From Bacillota bacterium (lineage in GTDB: Bacteria; Bacillota; Clostridia; RUG12999): a DNA stretch of 36,862 nt. A program made the translations under genes and the position numbers. The DNA is taken from assembly GCA_030705675.1 (NCBI GenBank), contig JAUZPZ010000003.1:1-36862 (forward strand), read 5' to 3'. Of this stretch, positions 25,501 through 33,372 are shown one piece after another; the first letter of the stretch is position 1, and each line of letters starts with the position of its first letter. The notes beneath the pieces are model-generated. The model did not search any database. It saw nothing but the letters and a program-made list of their open reading frames with translations, and had not been told where the DNA came from.

Positions 25501-25906
25501 CAGGGTTGGAAAATACCGCGAGAAAAGCCCCGGTATAAGTATACTCCGGTATAGCTACCCCTAACTCTTGATTGTCTTTAAAATTCGTAAAACAATTACT
25601 TGCTATTGCCGTGGACTGCAAGGTGCTTGCATAGCTGCCCTGCCACTGATATATAGACAGGGTAAGAGAGCCCACGTTATCGCCGTAACTTGGACATATT
25701 GCACTGTAATACTTAAGCAGTTTGTTGGTTGTAAAATATTGCGCCAAAACATTTCCCGTCGTAAGCATAACTGCCGAATGAGAAGTATATCCTCCAAAAT
25801 GTGTTTTGTTACTAACCAACGGTATTGTCACGTTTGCAGATGCCATCGTTGAATATGAAACAAGCATCGTCAAAATAAGAATAGTTGCAATGATTTTACT
25901 TTTCAT
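22595..25906 (-). CDS. Secreted multidomain glycosidase-like protein (GH71/99-like core with CBM6, CBM9-like and copper-amine-oxidase-N-like domains)
   Basis: A 1,103-residue exported protein. Residues 1-25 form a signal peptide ending ASA. About 26-190 is an uncharacterised beta-rich part. About 190-316 is CBM6-like (LIQAESYD at 193-200; TGTHDVYLVFDG; VDWFQF). About 365-745 is a TIM-barrel-like core with VGMFYWTWHAQ, MELLSAAGVDALFFDATNSS, WLEVYPQHGF and FITGWNEWQ, resembling GH71/GH99-type proteins; acidic residues in FFDATN and WNEW are catalytic candidates (inference). About 750-910 is CBM9/DOMON-like. About 965-1085 is a copper-amine-oxidase-N-like pair (MIPIRFLSEAFNAGVSWN, RVFVPLRDIAVAL). 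AAGGAG precedes ATG 25906. Substrate is unknown; a plant or host glycan is likely. Confidence 0.8.
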   Translation of the reverse strand: MKSKIIATILILTMLVSYSTMASANVTIPLVSNKTHFGGYTSHSAVMLTTGNVLAQYFTTNKLLKYYSAICPSYGDNVGSLTLSIYQWQGSYASTLQSTAIASNCFTNFKDNQELGVAIPEYTYTGAFLAVFSNPVQQVGVWKSTDGVYSGVTSNIYINGTEYDNQSFEANIKTMEILNVSGVVHNPRDAYSLIQAESYDKKSQNITNNTTSIYVSSANTATAYADVAFGATTPQGINMRVNPYKCSSGDTGEIHVMLDDPEQGTKIAEIYFEYTTQDPTWITIPCNISANVTGTHDVYLVFDGCYYSVDWFQFSTTSVGTSYYNDRLTNFTPVADSSLTQDYSDTWSATDMMGRKLPGYETVGAKDEDKQVGMFYWTWHAQPTLLDTQGVFNNEETLKEYLRTHPGGTEADIKNAWTWDNGAGSWGTGIHMWNQSIYGYYHGLDAWVMRKQMELLSAAGVDALFFDATNSSLTWTGGYMTLGGVLHSMRQSGIKTPQMSFILPFTANDATNMDLRRIYQSMYGTGLYSDTWYYWDGKPVIMGCPDTLGNDTGYSDINALNSTISNFFTFRPAQASYRNGPTRNPMWPWLEVYPQHGFTPLTNNKFDYECVSVGVAQNSNDNGLTAMNGEGVYGRSFTYNDRFSLLSDDSKYYGYNFQEQWSRALELNPKMVFITGWNEWQVTHYTTWQGIAGAFPDQYRDEYSRDIEPTKGDFKDNYYYLMTKYIRQFKGVNQTPVASVEKTINLSNGFSQWSDVGPNFYGYKGGTEVRNYYSMGRQQLYNNNTGRNDIVLSKVARDANNLYFYVKTTNNITPYTDPGWMRLYINTDRTYATGWEGYDFVVNRINPSSSTSATLEYSDNGWNWSNVGAVTYTVNGNEMMIQIPREYLGLDNKLVDIEFKWNDNCQNDGDIMDFYNNGDTAPVGRYAYRYTETTANDTTPQDEPVTVNQIKANEYNQTVIMAVGSSEAFVKGKQTQVDANSQIVPQVINNKTMIPIRFLSEAFNAGVSWNDSTSTASIKKGSKTVEIGVGKNYMTINGTKSALESGAVLINGRVFVPLRDIAVALDKKVYWLDPGLILVGENPASVYNYTWVKDLAQDAYGIR

Positions 25907-26039
25907 TTCGTTCTCCTTAAAAATTTACCGGGCAAAAACATGTTATTCTGCACGCTAAAGCGGCATTTTTGCAAAGAATAGTTTTTACCAAACAGCAATA
26001 AATTTTATTATTTATTTTTTATTATACTCTTTTTATTTT

Positions 26040-26068
26040 ATTATACATTATTTTATAACTCTTGTAAA
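26040..26068 (-). promoter_or_regulatory. Promoter of the secreted glycosidase-like gene
   Basis: On the minus strand TTTACA (26068-26063) and TATAAT (26045-26040) with a 17-base spacer. The start would be near 26033, giving a leader of about 127 bases that contains a GCAAAAA/TTTTTGC hairpin. Confidence 0.7.
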
Positions 26069-26447
26069 CCCTTTTCTTTAATTTTCCTGTGGTGCTTTTG
26101 CTGATTTTGTGGTATCTTTTTTGTTAATTTTAACCATAATCTGTATTTTTAATAAAAATATCTGTATGTATACGGGAAAATGTTACTGGGAAAATATCCC
26201 AGTATATTTTGGCATAATATTACTTGATTTTACAGTTTTATTGTGATAAAATAAATGAAAATATTTTATGGGGGGATAATTAACGCCTATTTTGACACAT
26301 ATAACTATAATACGTATGAGAAGGCGATAATGCTACTTGTATATACCTATTATAAGTGTTATATAAACCATATTTAAAGCAGCACCCACAATCGTTTCGC
26401 AAGATTTGTCAAAATATAAATATTTTGTTAACTTTTGGCATTTTAAG

Positions 26448-26476
26448 TTGACAGAGAGAAATAATCGTTATATAAT
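26448..26476 (+). promoter_or_regulatory. Consensus promoter in the 25.9-27.0 kb gap
   Basis: TTGACA (26448-26453) and TATAAT (26471-26476) with a 17-base spacer: a perfect sigma-A promoter. It would start a leader of about 525 bases before the CNNM-family gene. The gap from 26069 to 26447 is AT-rich and shows nothing else I can support. Confidence 0.85.
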
Positions 26477-26497
26477 ATAATAGAAGATGTGTGTGAT

Positions 26498-26833
26498 ATG
26501 AATAATCTTCCTGTACCGTTAAACGGTCAGCCGAATTTTATAAAATATTTTTCTGCATTCATAATACATTTTTATTCGGGTTTCGCTATAATATGACTTT
26601 TTATAAAGCGGAATATAAGATTTTCCGTAATTGAAACGGTCGCAGAATATTGCGGCTTTACGGTTTTTAATATAGGACAACCCTCAATCATCAAAGCCAC
26701 GAAACTTCCGGCTTTGCATTTTCACTGTAAAACCATATTAATACTTTTGTTTTTGGAAAGGCTTATGTTTAATAAAATAAAAAAAATTGCAGACTATAAT
26801 TCTGTAATTAATTTTAAAAAGTTGCTCTGTTGA
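26498..26833 (+). pseudogene. Possible decayed small reading frame interrupted by TGA
   Basis: Just downstream of the consensus promoter, ATG 26498 opens 32 codons (MNNLPVPLNGQPNFIKYFSA...). It meets TGA at 26594-26596 and then continues in the same frame for another 78 codons (FSVIETVAEYCGFTVFN...) to TGA at 26831. Such length is uncommon in DNA this AT-rich, but there is no ribosome binding site and I recognise no family. It could be a decayed gene, or a non-coding leader that is open by chance. Confidence 0.25.
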
Positions 26834-27009
26834 CAATGAAATGGCAAATAAATTAATTTACAAGAAGCGGGGCATACTGTTATGCCACAAAAGAATAATT
26901 TTGACAAAACAATTAAATTTTTAAGAATTTGATTTAACAATGACTTGTCACCATATACGCAAGTCTTGTTTTTATGCTCTTTAAAGGTTTTATTAAGGAG
27001 AATTCAAAT

Positions 27010-28317
27010 ATGGGAACTATAGGGCGACAATTACTTTTACAAATTGTCCTGATTTTATTAAATGCTTTTTTTGCCGCGACGGAAATCGCCGTTATTTCTT
27101 TAAATGAAACAAATGTTAGGAAAAAAGCTGAATATGGTGATGGAAAAGCAAAAAAAATGCTTAAAATGGTAACTGAACCGACAACTTTTCTTTCAACAAT
27201 TCAAATTGGTATAACTCTTGCCGGTTTTTTGGGTTCAGCTTTTGCCGCCGACAGTTTTTCAGGTCCCCTTGTTCATTTGTTTACAAAAATTTGGGGCACA
27301 AATGCTATCCCGGCTAAAACGGTCAATACGATTGCGGTAGTTTTAATAACTCTTATTTTGTCATACTTTACCCTTGTTTTCGGGGAGCTTGTTCCCAAGA
27401 GAATAGCAATGAGGAATGCCGAGAAGCTTGCGCGGGGGGTATGCGGTGCTATAACGGCAGTATCGGTCCTCTTACAGCCTATAATATGGCTGCTTTCCGT
27501 TTCCACAAACGGGGTACTCCGGCTGCTTTCCATCAACCCCCATGAAACGGGGGAGGATGTTTCCGAGGAAGATATAATGAATATGGTGGACGCCGGTCAG
27601 GAGAACGGTTCAATTGATCTCGCCGCCAAAGAAATGATAGAAAATATTTTTGAGTTTGACGACATAACGGCAGAGGGAATTATGGTTCCGCGAACTGAAA
27701 TGCTCGTTGCGTGGCTCGATTACTCGGCGGAAGACATTTTGGAATTGATCGAGAAAAGGAAATTTTCAAGAATACCCATATGCGGAGAAAGTATCGACGA
27801 CATTGTGGGGATTTTATATACAAGAGATTTTTTACTTGCATGCAGAGAAGGAAATGATATAGACTTCCGTGGACTTATACATGAAGCAAAATTTGTCCCC
27901 GGTACTACTCACGCAAATGTGCTGTTTCATAAGATGCAAAAAGAAAAATCCCATATGTTTATTGTTATTGATGAATACGGCGGCACCGCCGGGCTTGTTA
28001 CCATGGAAGATCTGATTGAGGTCCTTCTCGGTAAAATTTATGATGAAAAGGATCTGGCGGATACTCCGGATATTACTTTACTTGACCAAAACAAATGGAA
28101 AATATCGGGAAACGCGCCTATGGATACGGTGCTGAAAAAGCTTAAGATTGATCTTCCTTCACAGGATTTTAATACATTCGGCGGATTTATCATGAATTAC
28201 CTGTCATATATTCCGGGCAAGGAAGACCATCCCGAATTTGAGGCGCATGGATTGCGTATAAAAGTGCTGTCGATGTATGAAAAACGTGTTAAATGGGCTG
28301 AAGTTACCAAACTATAA
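27010..28317 (+). CDS. CNNM/CorC-family transporter (DUF21, CBS pair, CorC_HlyC domain)
   Basis: A 435-residue 'hemolysin family' protein. The N-terminal DUF21/CNNM membrane domain (about residues 1-185) shows NAFFAATEIAVISLNETNVRKKA and FGELVPKRIAMRNAEKLA. It is followed by DVSEEDIMNMVDAGQENGSI, a CBS pair (about 205-330; GIMVPRTEM, IDEYGGTAGLVTMEDLIEVLLG) and a C-terminal CorC_HlyC domain (about 345-430). Members export or exchange Mg2+ or Na+; 'hemolysin' is a legacy name. ATG 27010 has AAGGAG 9 bases upstream and is preferred over 26974. A long leader from the promoter at 26448 may control it. Confidence 0.93.
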   Translation: MGTIGRQLLLQIVLILLNAFFAATEIAVISLNETNVRKKAEYGDGKAKKMLKMVTEPTTFLSTIQIGITLAGFLGSAFAADSFSGPLVHLFTKIWGTNAIPAKTVNTIAVVLITLILSYFTLVFGELVPKRIAMRNAEKLARGVCGAITAVSVLLQPIIWLLSVSTNGVLRLLSINPHETGEDVSEEDIMNMVDAGQENGSIDLAAKEMIENIFEFDDITAEGIMVPRTEMLVAWLDYSAEDILELIEKRKFSRIPICGESIDDIVGILYTRDFLLACREGNDIDFRGLIHEAKFVPGTTHANVLFHKMQKEKSHMFIVIDEYGGTAGLVTMEDLIEVLLGKIYDEKDLADTPDITLLDQNKWKISGNAPMDTVLKKLKIDLPSQDFNTFGGFIMNYLSYIPGKEDHPEFEAHGLRIKVLSMYEKRVKWAEVTKL

Positions 28318-28397
28318 TAAATTCAAAATATTTCACGCTTAATATTCGCGGTGATATTTGAAAATTACAAATTATATAAAGGAGAAAACTGAATATT

Positions 28398-29453
28398 ATG
28401 GAGTATATTTCGTTACCGTATTTTTTATCTCTTATGAGTCAGCATCCTTCGCTTATAGTAACCGGGCTGCTTACTTTGGGGGTTATTCTTGTAAATGGGT
28501 GGACTGATGCGCCAAACGCTATAGCGACTTGCGTTTCCACAAGATCCATGAAACCCGGCGCAGCTATTTTGATGGCGGCTATTCTTAACCTTGCCGGTGT
28601 AATTTTTATGACCCATATAAACAAGAGTGTCGCGGAAACCATTTATAATATGGTCGATTTCGGCGGAGATGCCCATAAAGCTCTGATAGCGCTGTGCGCG
28701 GCTTTAGTCGCCATTGTTCTGTGGGCAACCATTGCCTGGAAGTTCGGAATACCCACGAGCGAGAGCCATGCGCTGATAGCAGGAGTGTCCGGAGCCGCAA
28801 TTGCTCTTCAGAACGGCTTTAAAGGCATTAACGGGCACGAATGGCTAAAGGTCTTATACGGTCTTGTGCTGTCATCAATACTTGGCTTCGTGCTGGGCTT
28901 TGTAATAACAAAAATTACCGAATTCATGTGTGTAAATAAAAACCGCACAAAAACAGAGGGTTTTTTTCAGAAAGCACAGGTCACAGGTAGCGGACTTATG
29001 GCTTTTATGCACGGGGCGCAGGACGGTCAGAAATTTATCGGGGTTTTTCTTCTCGGAATGTTCCTTGCGAAAGGTCAGAGCCAAACAGGATCGGTAACTA
29101 TTCCGATTTGGCTGATGGTTTTGTGTGCCGCCGTGATGGGTCTTGGCACTTCAATCGGAGGATACAGAATTATAAAAGCCGTGGGTATGGACATGGTAAA
29201 GCTTGAAAAATATCAAGGGTTTTCAGCTGACGCTGCAGGCGGCATATGTTTGCTTCTTGCTTCAATTACGGGCTTGCCCGTTTCCACCACCCATACAAAG
29301 ACCACCGCTATAATGGGTGTCGGCGCGTCGCGCAGTTTGAAGCGGGTTAACTGGGGCATTGTACGCGAAATGGTACTTACGTGGATACTTACCTTCCCCG
29401 GATGCGGACTCGTGGGATTTATAATGGCAAAGGTATTTATTTTAATATTTTAA
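28398..29453 (+). CDS. pit: PiT-family inorganic phosphate transporter
   Basis: A 351-residue membrane protein with two inverted PiT halves. The first has VNGWTDAPNAIATCVSTRSM, a variant of the GxNDxxNA signature (Thr in place of Asn), and IAWKFGIPTSESHALIAG. The second has MHGAQDGQKFIGVFL and TGLPVSTTHTKTTAIMGVGAS. PiT proteins import metal-phosphate with protons or sodium. AAAGGAG lies about 13 bases before the ATG, a wide spacing. The DUF47 gene follows after 20 bases, and the two normally work together. Confidence 0.95.
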   Translation: MEYISLPYFLSLMSQHPSLIVTGLLTLGVILVNGWTDAPNAIATCVSTRSMKPGAAILMAAILNLAGVIFMTHINKSVAETIYNMVDFGGDAHKALIALCAALVAIVLWATIAWKFGIPTSESHALIAGVSGAAIALQNGFKGINGHEWLKVLYGLVLSSILGFVLGFVITKITEFMCVNKNRTKTEGFFQKAQVTGSGLMAFMHGAQDGQKFIGVFLLGMFLAKGQSQTGSVTIPIWLMVLCAAVMGLGTSIGGYRIIKAVGMDMVKLEKYQGFSADAAGGICLLLASITGLPVSTTHTKTTAIMGVGASRSLKRVNWGIVREMVLTWILTFPGCGLVGFIMAKVFILIF

Positions 29454-29473
29454 TATAAGGGAGCTCTTACATA

Positions 29474-30094
29474 ATGAAAAAAACATCATACGATTACTTC
29501 GATTTCTTTGAGGATATGATTGAATGCGGCTGCGGCTGCGCCGGTACTTTAAAGCAAATATTCGGCACATATTCTTATGGCAAGCTTGATTCTTACAAAG
29601 AACAAATGCATGATCTGGAACGTGCGGCAGACCAGAAAAAACACGAAATGACCGAACATTTGATAAAAGAGTTTTTGCCGCCTATCGACAGGGAAGATAT
29701 AACTGATATTGCTCATCTTCTTGACGAAATCTGTGACTGTGTCGAAGAAGTAATGCTTCTTATGTATATGAATGATATCCACCATTGCCGCTCCGACGTT
29801 TACGGCATGGTTGATGTAGTCGTTGAAATATGTGACAAGCTTAAAGAATACCTATCCCAGTTCCGTCATTTCAAAAAAGATCCCGATCTGCGCCGCTATA
29901 CCATTGAAGTCAATACTTTGGAAGAAGACGGCGATAGACGCTACATCACGGCTGTGCGCAATCTTATGATTGACGGTACGGATCTGCGCGAAGTAACGGC
30001 ATGGCGTGAAATTTACACCTGTATTGAAAACTGTTATGATTCCTGCGAAAGAGTGGCGGAGGCTCTTGAAGAAGTGATTTTAAAGAATTCATAA
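29474..30094 (+). CDS. DUF47/PhoU-like accessory protein of the Pit transporter
   Basis: A 206-residue all-helical DUF47 (TIGR00153-type) protein starting MKKTSYDYFDFFEDMIECGC. PhoU-like metal-binding segments are visible, such as DLERAADQKKHEMTEHLIKEFLPPIDREDI, LLDEICDCVEEVM and the C-terminal ENCYDSCERVAEALEEVI. Members bind metals and modulate Pit phosphate uptake. It is 20 bases after pit with GGGAG upstream, so the two form an operon. A short CGCGC-rich patch (ECGCGCAG) near residues 18-24 is noteworthy. Confidence 0.92.
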   Translation: MKKTSYDYFDFFEDMIECGCGCAGTLKQIFGTYSYGKLDSYKEQMHDLERAADQKKHEMTEHLIKEFLPPIDREDITDIAHLLDEICDCVEEVMLLMYMNDIHHCRSDVYGMVDVVVEICDKLKEYLSQFRHFKKDPDLRRYTIEVNTLEEDGDRRYITAVRNLMIDGTDLREVTAWREIYTCIENCYDSCERVAEALEEVILKNS

Positions 30095-30138
30095 TATTTT
30101 TACTTCCAAATACTTCCAAAAAAATTGGAGAAAAGAAA

Positions 30139-30990
30139 ATGAGTATAATAAACAAAACTACCTTTCGTTCTCTGCTAAAAGGTTATTGGCTAATGTTAAT
30201 CTTAAAAGGCATGATAACCGGAATCGCCGGGATGTTGCCCGGATTCAGCGGCGGAGTAATGATGCTTGTGTTCGGTTTATATGAACCGCTTATGGAAACT
30301 CTTGCTCACCCAAGAGTATCACTCAAGCGAAACTTACCTATCCTTACCCCATTTGTTCTTGGAATTGGTTTGGGCTTTTGGCTGACAGCACGTGTGATGG
30401 CAGATGTTTTCAACAAATATGCACTTCAGGCAACCTGCCTTTTTATAGGTCTTATAGTCGGAATGATACCTGCCCTTTTTAAAGAGGCGTCCGCAAAAGG
30501 GCGCCCCAAGGGAACATTTATATGGCTAATTTTGAGCACTATTATTCCTCTTTCTATATTTGAATTTTTAAAATTCAGCCACAGTATTTCGGTAGTCCCC
30601 AATTTGTGGTGGTTTTTATTCAGCGGGGTATTATGGGGTGTTTCCTTGATAGTACCGGGAATGAGTTCATCTTCACTGCTTATGTTTCTGAATTTATATA
30701 TACCTCTCAATAATGGAATAGGAAATTTTGATTTTTTTGTCATTTTGCCGTGGATTTTCGGAATCGCCGCTACAGTACTTGTTTTATCGCGGCTTGTAAA
30801 TTACATATTTAATAAATATTACAGCATTGCGCATCACTGTGTTATTGGAATTGTTTTTGCGACAACAGTTATTATAATTCCTATACATTATGGCAGTATG
30901 GCACAGCTGTTTTTCTGCATGCTTATTGCCGTTTTAGGATTTTTACTTTCTTTTGGCATCAATATATTAAATAAAAAATTTTGTTCTTAA
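30139..30990 (+). CDS. DUF368 membrane protein (PopT-type undecaprenyl-phosphate translocase)
   Basis: A 283-residue protein with about eight hydrophobic helices. It carries the duplicated DUF368 signature: GMLPGFSGGVMMLVFGLYEPLME near residues 31-53 and LIVPGMSSSSLLMFLNLYIPL near 170-190. DUF368 proteins (PopT) have been shown to return undecaprenyl phosphate to the inner leaflet for cell-wall synthesis. GGAG is 7 bases before ATG 30139. It lies 44 bases after the DUF47 gene, so it is probably cotranscribed with the phosphate transporter. The bidirectional hairpin at 31092 would end the unit. Confidence 0.92.
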   Translation: MSIINKTTFRSLLKGYWLMLILKGMITGIAGMLPGFSGGVMMLVFGLYEPLMETLAHPRVSLKRNLPILTPFVLGIGLGFWLTARVMADVFNKYALQATCLFIGLIVGMIPALFKEASAKGRPKGTFIWLILSTIIPLSIFEFLKFSHSISVVPNLWWFLFSGVLWGVSLIVPGMSSSSLLMFLNLYIPLNNGIGNFDFFVILPWIFGIAATVLVLSRLVNYIFNKYYSIAHHCVIGIVFATTVIIIPIHYGSMAQLFFCMLIAVLGFLLSFGINILNKKFCS

Positions 30991-31091
30991 AGAATAATTT
31001 TTTTAATAAATAATTAAATTTGGGGAAACAGTAGATTTTCATTAAAACCAACGGACTACACGCAAAATGGCTTTCCCAAAAAGTTATGTAC

Positions 31092-31148
31092 AAAAAACGA
31101 GCTAAAATTCAGCTTTAACAGCTGAATTTCGGCTCGTTTTCTTTTTGA
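31092..31148. terminator. Bidirectional terminator, second member of the ACGAGC hairpin family
   Basis: ACGAGC...AAATTCAGC (31097-31113) pairs with GCTGAATTT...GCTCGT (31121-31137) around TTTAACA; A and T tracts flank it. It shares arms and loop with the hairpin at 10495-10545. It ends the DUF368 unit and could also stop carD read-through. The flanking stretch 30991-31358 holds no credible gene. Confidence 0.85.
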
Positions 31149-31358
31149 TGGCTATAAATTCTGTGTATTTTACCTTTGTATTTTGCCGGGATATTTCCTT
31201 ATGATATTTTCTCTTTCTATTAAAGCCGCGGGGCAACATTTACGCATATTGTATGACATTTTTAAGCGTTATGCTTTGTTCTGCAAAAGTACATACATAA
31301 AAATCCATATAATGCCTAAACCCCCCCGGCAAAACCGGCAATCGTTATTTTATGTATT

Positions 31359-31877
31359 TTATTCCTTTTCTATTTTTATCTGCTGCGTTATAAACGGCAA
31401 AACCTGATCGCAGTTGATATTAAGCACATATGCAAATTCCTCGTAAAGAAACTTTTCAGCATCACCAAGCAGTTTTTCATCAACAAGACGAAGCTTTTTA
31501 TTATTTTTGACACGCTCTTTCCGGCGAACCTGAAGGGTTTTTATAATCCGCATAATTTTCTCACGATCCCCGTTTTCAAGAATTTGCTTATATTTCTCTT
31601 TACGGTCGTTTTCGTTTTCTATCCATATGTTTTCCTCTGACGGAATGGATTTAATAAGCTCATACACTTCCTTTGAAGATAGAACCTTATGCATTTTTGA
31701 CGTAAGCCTATTATTGTCAACGGGCACAAAAAACTTACATTTTTCATCAAAAACGGGATTAAGAACATAATAGTTCTGCGCTTCTCCGCACACTTCCCTT
31801 TTTGAAATTGCCTCAATCTTGCATACCCCATTGGTAGAGTAAATAACATATTCATTTACTTTAAACATTTCCTTCAT
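31359..31877 (-). CDS. CarD/CdnL-family transcriptional regulator
   Basis: A 172-residue CarD-like protein. The N-terminal RNA-polymerase-interacting (RID/Tudor-like) domain covers about residues 4-65, with KVNEYVIYSTNGVCKIEAI, YYVLNPVF and KFFVPVDNN. A helical C-terminal part follows with LQVRRKERVKNNKKLRLVDE and LLGDAEKFLYEEFAYVL. CarD proteins bind the RNA polymerase beta subunit and the upstream fork of promoters, often tuning rRNA genes. AAGGAGG is very close to ATG 31877; ATG 31868 is an alternative start. The upstream region is a palindrome-rich element, and the convergent side ends at a shared terminator. Confidence 0.9.
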   Translation of the reverse strand: MKEMFKVNEYVIYSTNGVCKIEAISKREVCGEAQNYYVLNPVFDEKCKFFVPVDNNRLTSKMHKVLSSKEVYELIKSIPSEENIWIENENDRKEKYKQILENGDREKIMRIIKTLQVRRKERVKNNKKLRLVDEKLLGDAEKFLYEEFAYVLNINCDQVLPFITQQIKIEKE

Positions 31878-31916
31878 GTCCCTCCTTTTTGAAATTTTAC
31901 AAATAAAACATTACTA

Positions 31917-32225
31917 TATAATTGCCCATGTGCGTTTCGGCTACATGCGGCTTAGCCGCAGGGCGAAAATTCGCGGGCGCTATGCGTTCAGCCATAGATA
32001 AAATCATGTCTGTAGGGAGTTTTTAAAAGGATTTTTAAAAACTCGGAAAGCGACAAGCTATAGTAAAAGCTACTTCTTTGCTTGTGTCGCTTTTATTATA
32101 CCATACCTGCAAGGTTATGGTATAATTGCCCATGTGCGTTTCGGCTACATGCGGCTTAGCCGCAGGGCGAAAATTTCGCACGGGCTTTTAAAACATATAA
32201 TAAACATATCTATATGTTTATTATA
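31917..32225. repeat. Palindrome-rich element with a 55-bp direct repeat
   Basis: Two identical 55-bp copies (31917-31971 and 32121-32175), starting TATAATTGCCCATGTGCG, bracket about 150 bases. Each copy can fold as GCCC-[ATGT...ACAT]-[GCGGC-TTA-GCCGC]-A-GGGC. Between them are GAGTTTTTAAAA/TTTTTAAAAACTC, AGCGACA..AGC/GCTTGTGTCGCT and ATTATACCATACCT/AGGTTATGGTATAAT. A final TATAATAAACATAT-CT-ATATGTTTATTATA (32196-32225) closes it. No coding region is seen. The pattern suggests a MITE or REP-like element; the TGGTATAAT boxes could also act as promoters for carD on the minus strand. Confidence 0.7.
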
Positions 32226-32347
32226 CCATATTTCAAGAAAAAAAGCAAAAGGCAAATTTACCAAAAATCAAGGAAATTTCAATGTTTTATTTATCTTACA
32301 TTAAAACACCATATTCTTTAAATATAATTTAAAATTATGCTCTGCCT

Positions 32348-32386
32348 TTAAAAAACGGGGACCTTCCACTCCCCGCGGTCCCCGTT
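32348..32386 (-). terminator. Intrinsic terminator after the YgjP-like gene
   Basis: On the minus strand AACGGGGACC pairs with GGTCCCCGTT (32386-32377 and 32363-32354), followed by TTTTTT. It stands about 87 bases past the stop of the gene ending at 32473. The stretch 32226-32347 is AT-rich, with nothing else recognised. Confidence 0.85.
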
Positions 32387-32472
32387 AAATCTTTAATCAT
32401 ATTCGTATTTCAGTAAATCCGCTTGCCCTTTCCGGCATAGTTTTTGCTGTAAAAACCGTTTATATTAAAACT

Positions 32473-33201
32473 TTACAAATTTTCAGCTTCAATTTTGTGC
32501 GCCAGTTCATCCAATCTATACTTGCATTCTTTATAATCCGGCTTATATTTTTCTACCTCTTTCCAAAACAATTTACCGTGATTTTTATGCTTTATATGTG
32601 CAAGCTCATGTATAATCACATAATCCACCGCATCCATATCCGCCATTGCGAGTCTCCACGTAAATGTAAGATTTTTCCCTTTGCACGAACCCCATGATCT
32701 TCTCGCCGTTCCCACACGAACATTTTGGGGATATAAATCCATAATATTTGAAAAATATTTTATGTGATCATTTAAAATTTCAGCAAACAGCTTTTTATAT
32801 ATTTCCTTAATCTGTTCAAGAAATTTTTCTCTGCTTAGTCCCTTAGATACATAAAATTTCATGTCACCATAGTTGCTTTTTGCGCCATAGGCGAATATAT
32901 CGGTTTCAATAACGGGACAATCCTTTCCCAAAAAAGGTATACTGCCGCCCGGGTGCACCTGTTTTATATAATGCCGCCCGCTGTATTTTTCCGCTTTATT
33001 TATTTTTTTCGCGATCCAGTCCGCTTTTTCCTGTACAAGTTTAATTATTGCTTTGGCGGAAAGACTTTTCGGACATCTTATTTCAAGGGTTCCGTTTCCC
33101 CGTACATAAAGCGCGATTGTTTTTCTGACAGCTCTCTTTATCTCTGTGTGCGCTCCGGTAATTTCACATATTTCCCTTACTGTCTCATTGTCATTAAACA
33201 T
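32473..33201 (-). CDS. YgjP-like (DUF45) zinc metallopeptidase-domain protein
   Basis: A 242-residue protein. The C-terminal DUF45/YgjP domain has WGSCKGKNLTFTWRLAMAD, then VIIHELAHIKHKNHGKLFWKEV, where HELAH is the HExxH-type zinc site and the later His the third ligand. The N-terminal part has RKTIALYVRGNGTLEIRCP and WIAKKI, also typical of the family. Members are M48-like or WLM/SprT-like peptidase-fold proteins of mostly unknown substrate, often near restriction-modification genes, which are not seen here. GGGTGATT lies before ATG 33201. It stands alone between terminators. Confidence 0.9.
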   Translation of the reverse strand: MFNDNETVREICEITGAHTEIKRAVRKTIALYVRGNGTLEIRCPKSLSAKAIIKLVQEKADWIAKKINKAEKYSGRHYIKQVHPGGSIPFLGKDCPVIETDIFAYGAKSNYGDMKFYVSKGLSREKFLEQIKEIYKKLFAEILNDHIKYFSNIMDLYPQNVRVGTARRSWGSCKGKNLTFTWRLAMADMDAVDYVIIHELAHIKHKNHGKLFWKEVEKYKPDYKECKYRLDELAHKIEAENL

Positions 33202-33250
33202 ATTTAATCACCCAAAATATTTTATCCTACCTATTGCCGTCAATGGATAA

Positions 33251-33278
33251 AAAACCGGGCAAACCTGACAGTTTGCCC
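33251..33278 (-). terminator. Intrinsic terminator after the HD-GYP gene
   Basis: On the minus strand GGGCAAAC pairs with GTTTGCCC around TGTCAG (33278-33257), followed by GGTTTTTTATCC. It lies about 95 bases past the stop at 33373. Confidence 0.85.
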
Positions 33279-33372
33279 AAAATCCAATATACTTTTATCC
33301 TTTACACTTTTTCGCCCGAGTGTTTCCCCATTTTCATATAAAAACCGCAATATTACCGTGCGGGTATGTTTA

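Noticed and set aside
31183-31407. A 74-codon plus-strand frame facing carD
   Set aside because: It overlaps the end of carD, has no ribosome binding site and matches no family.
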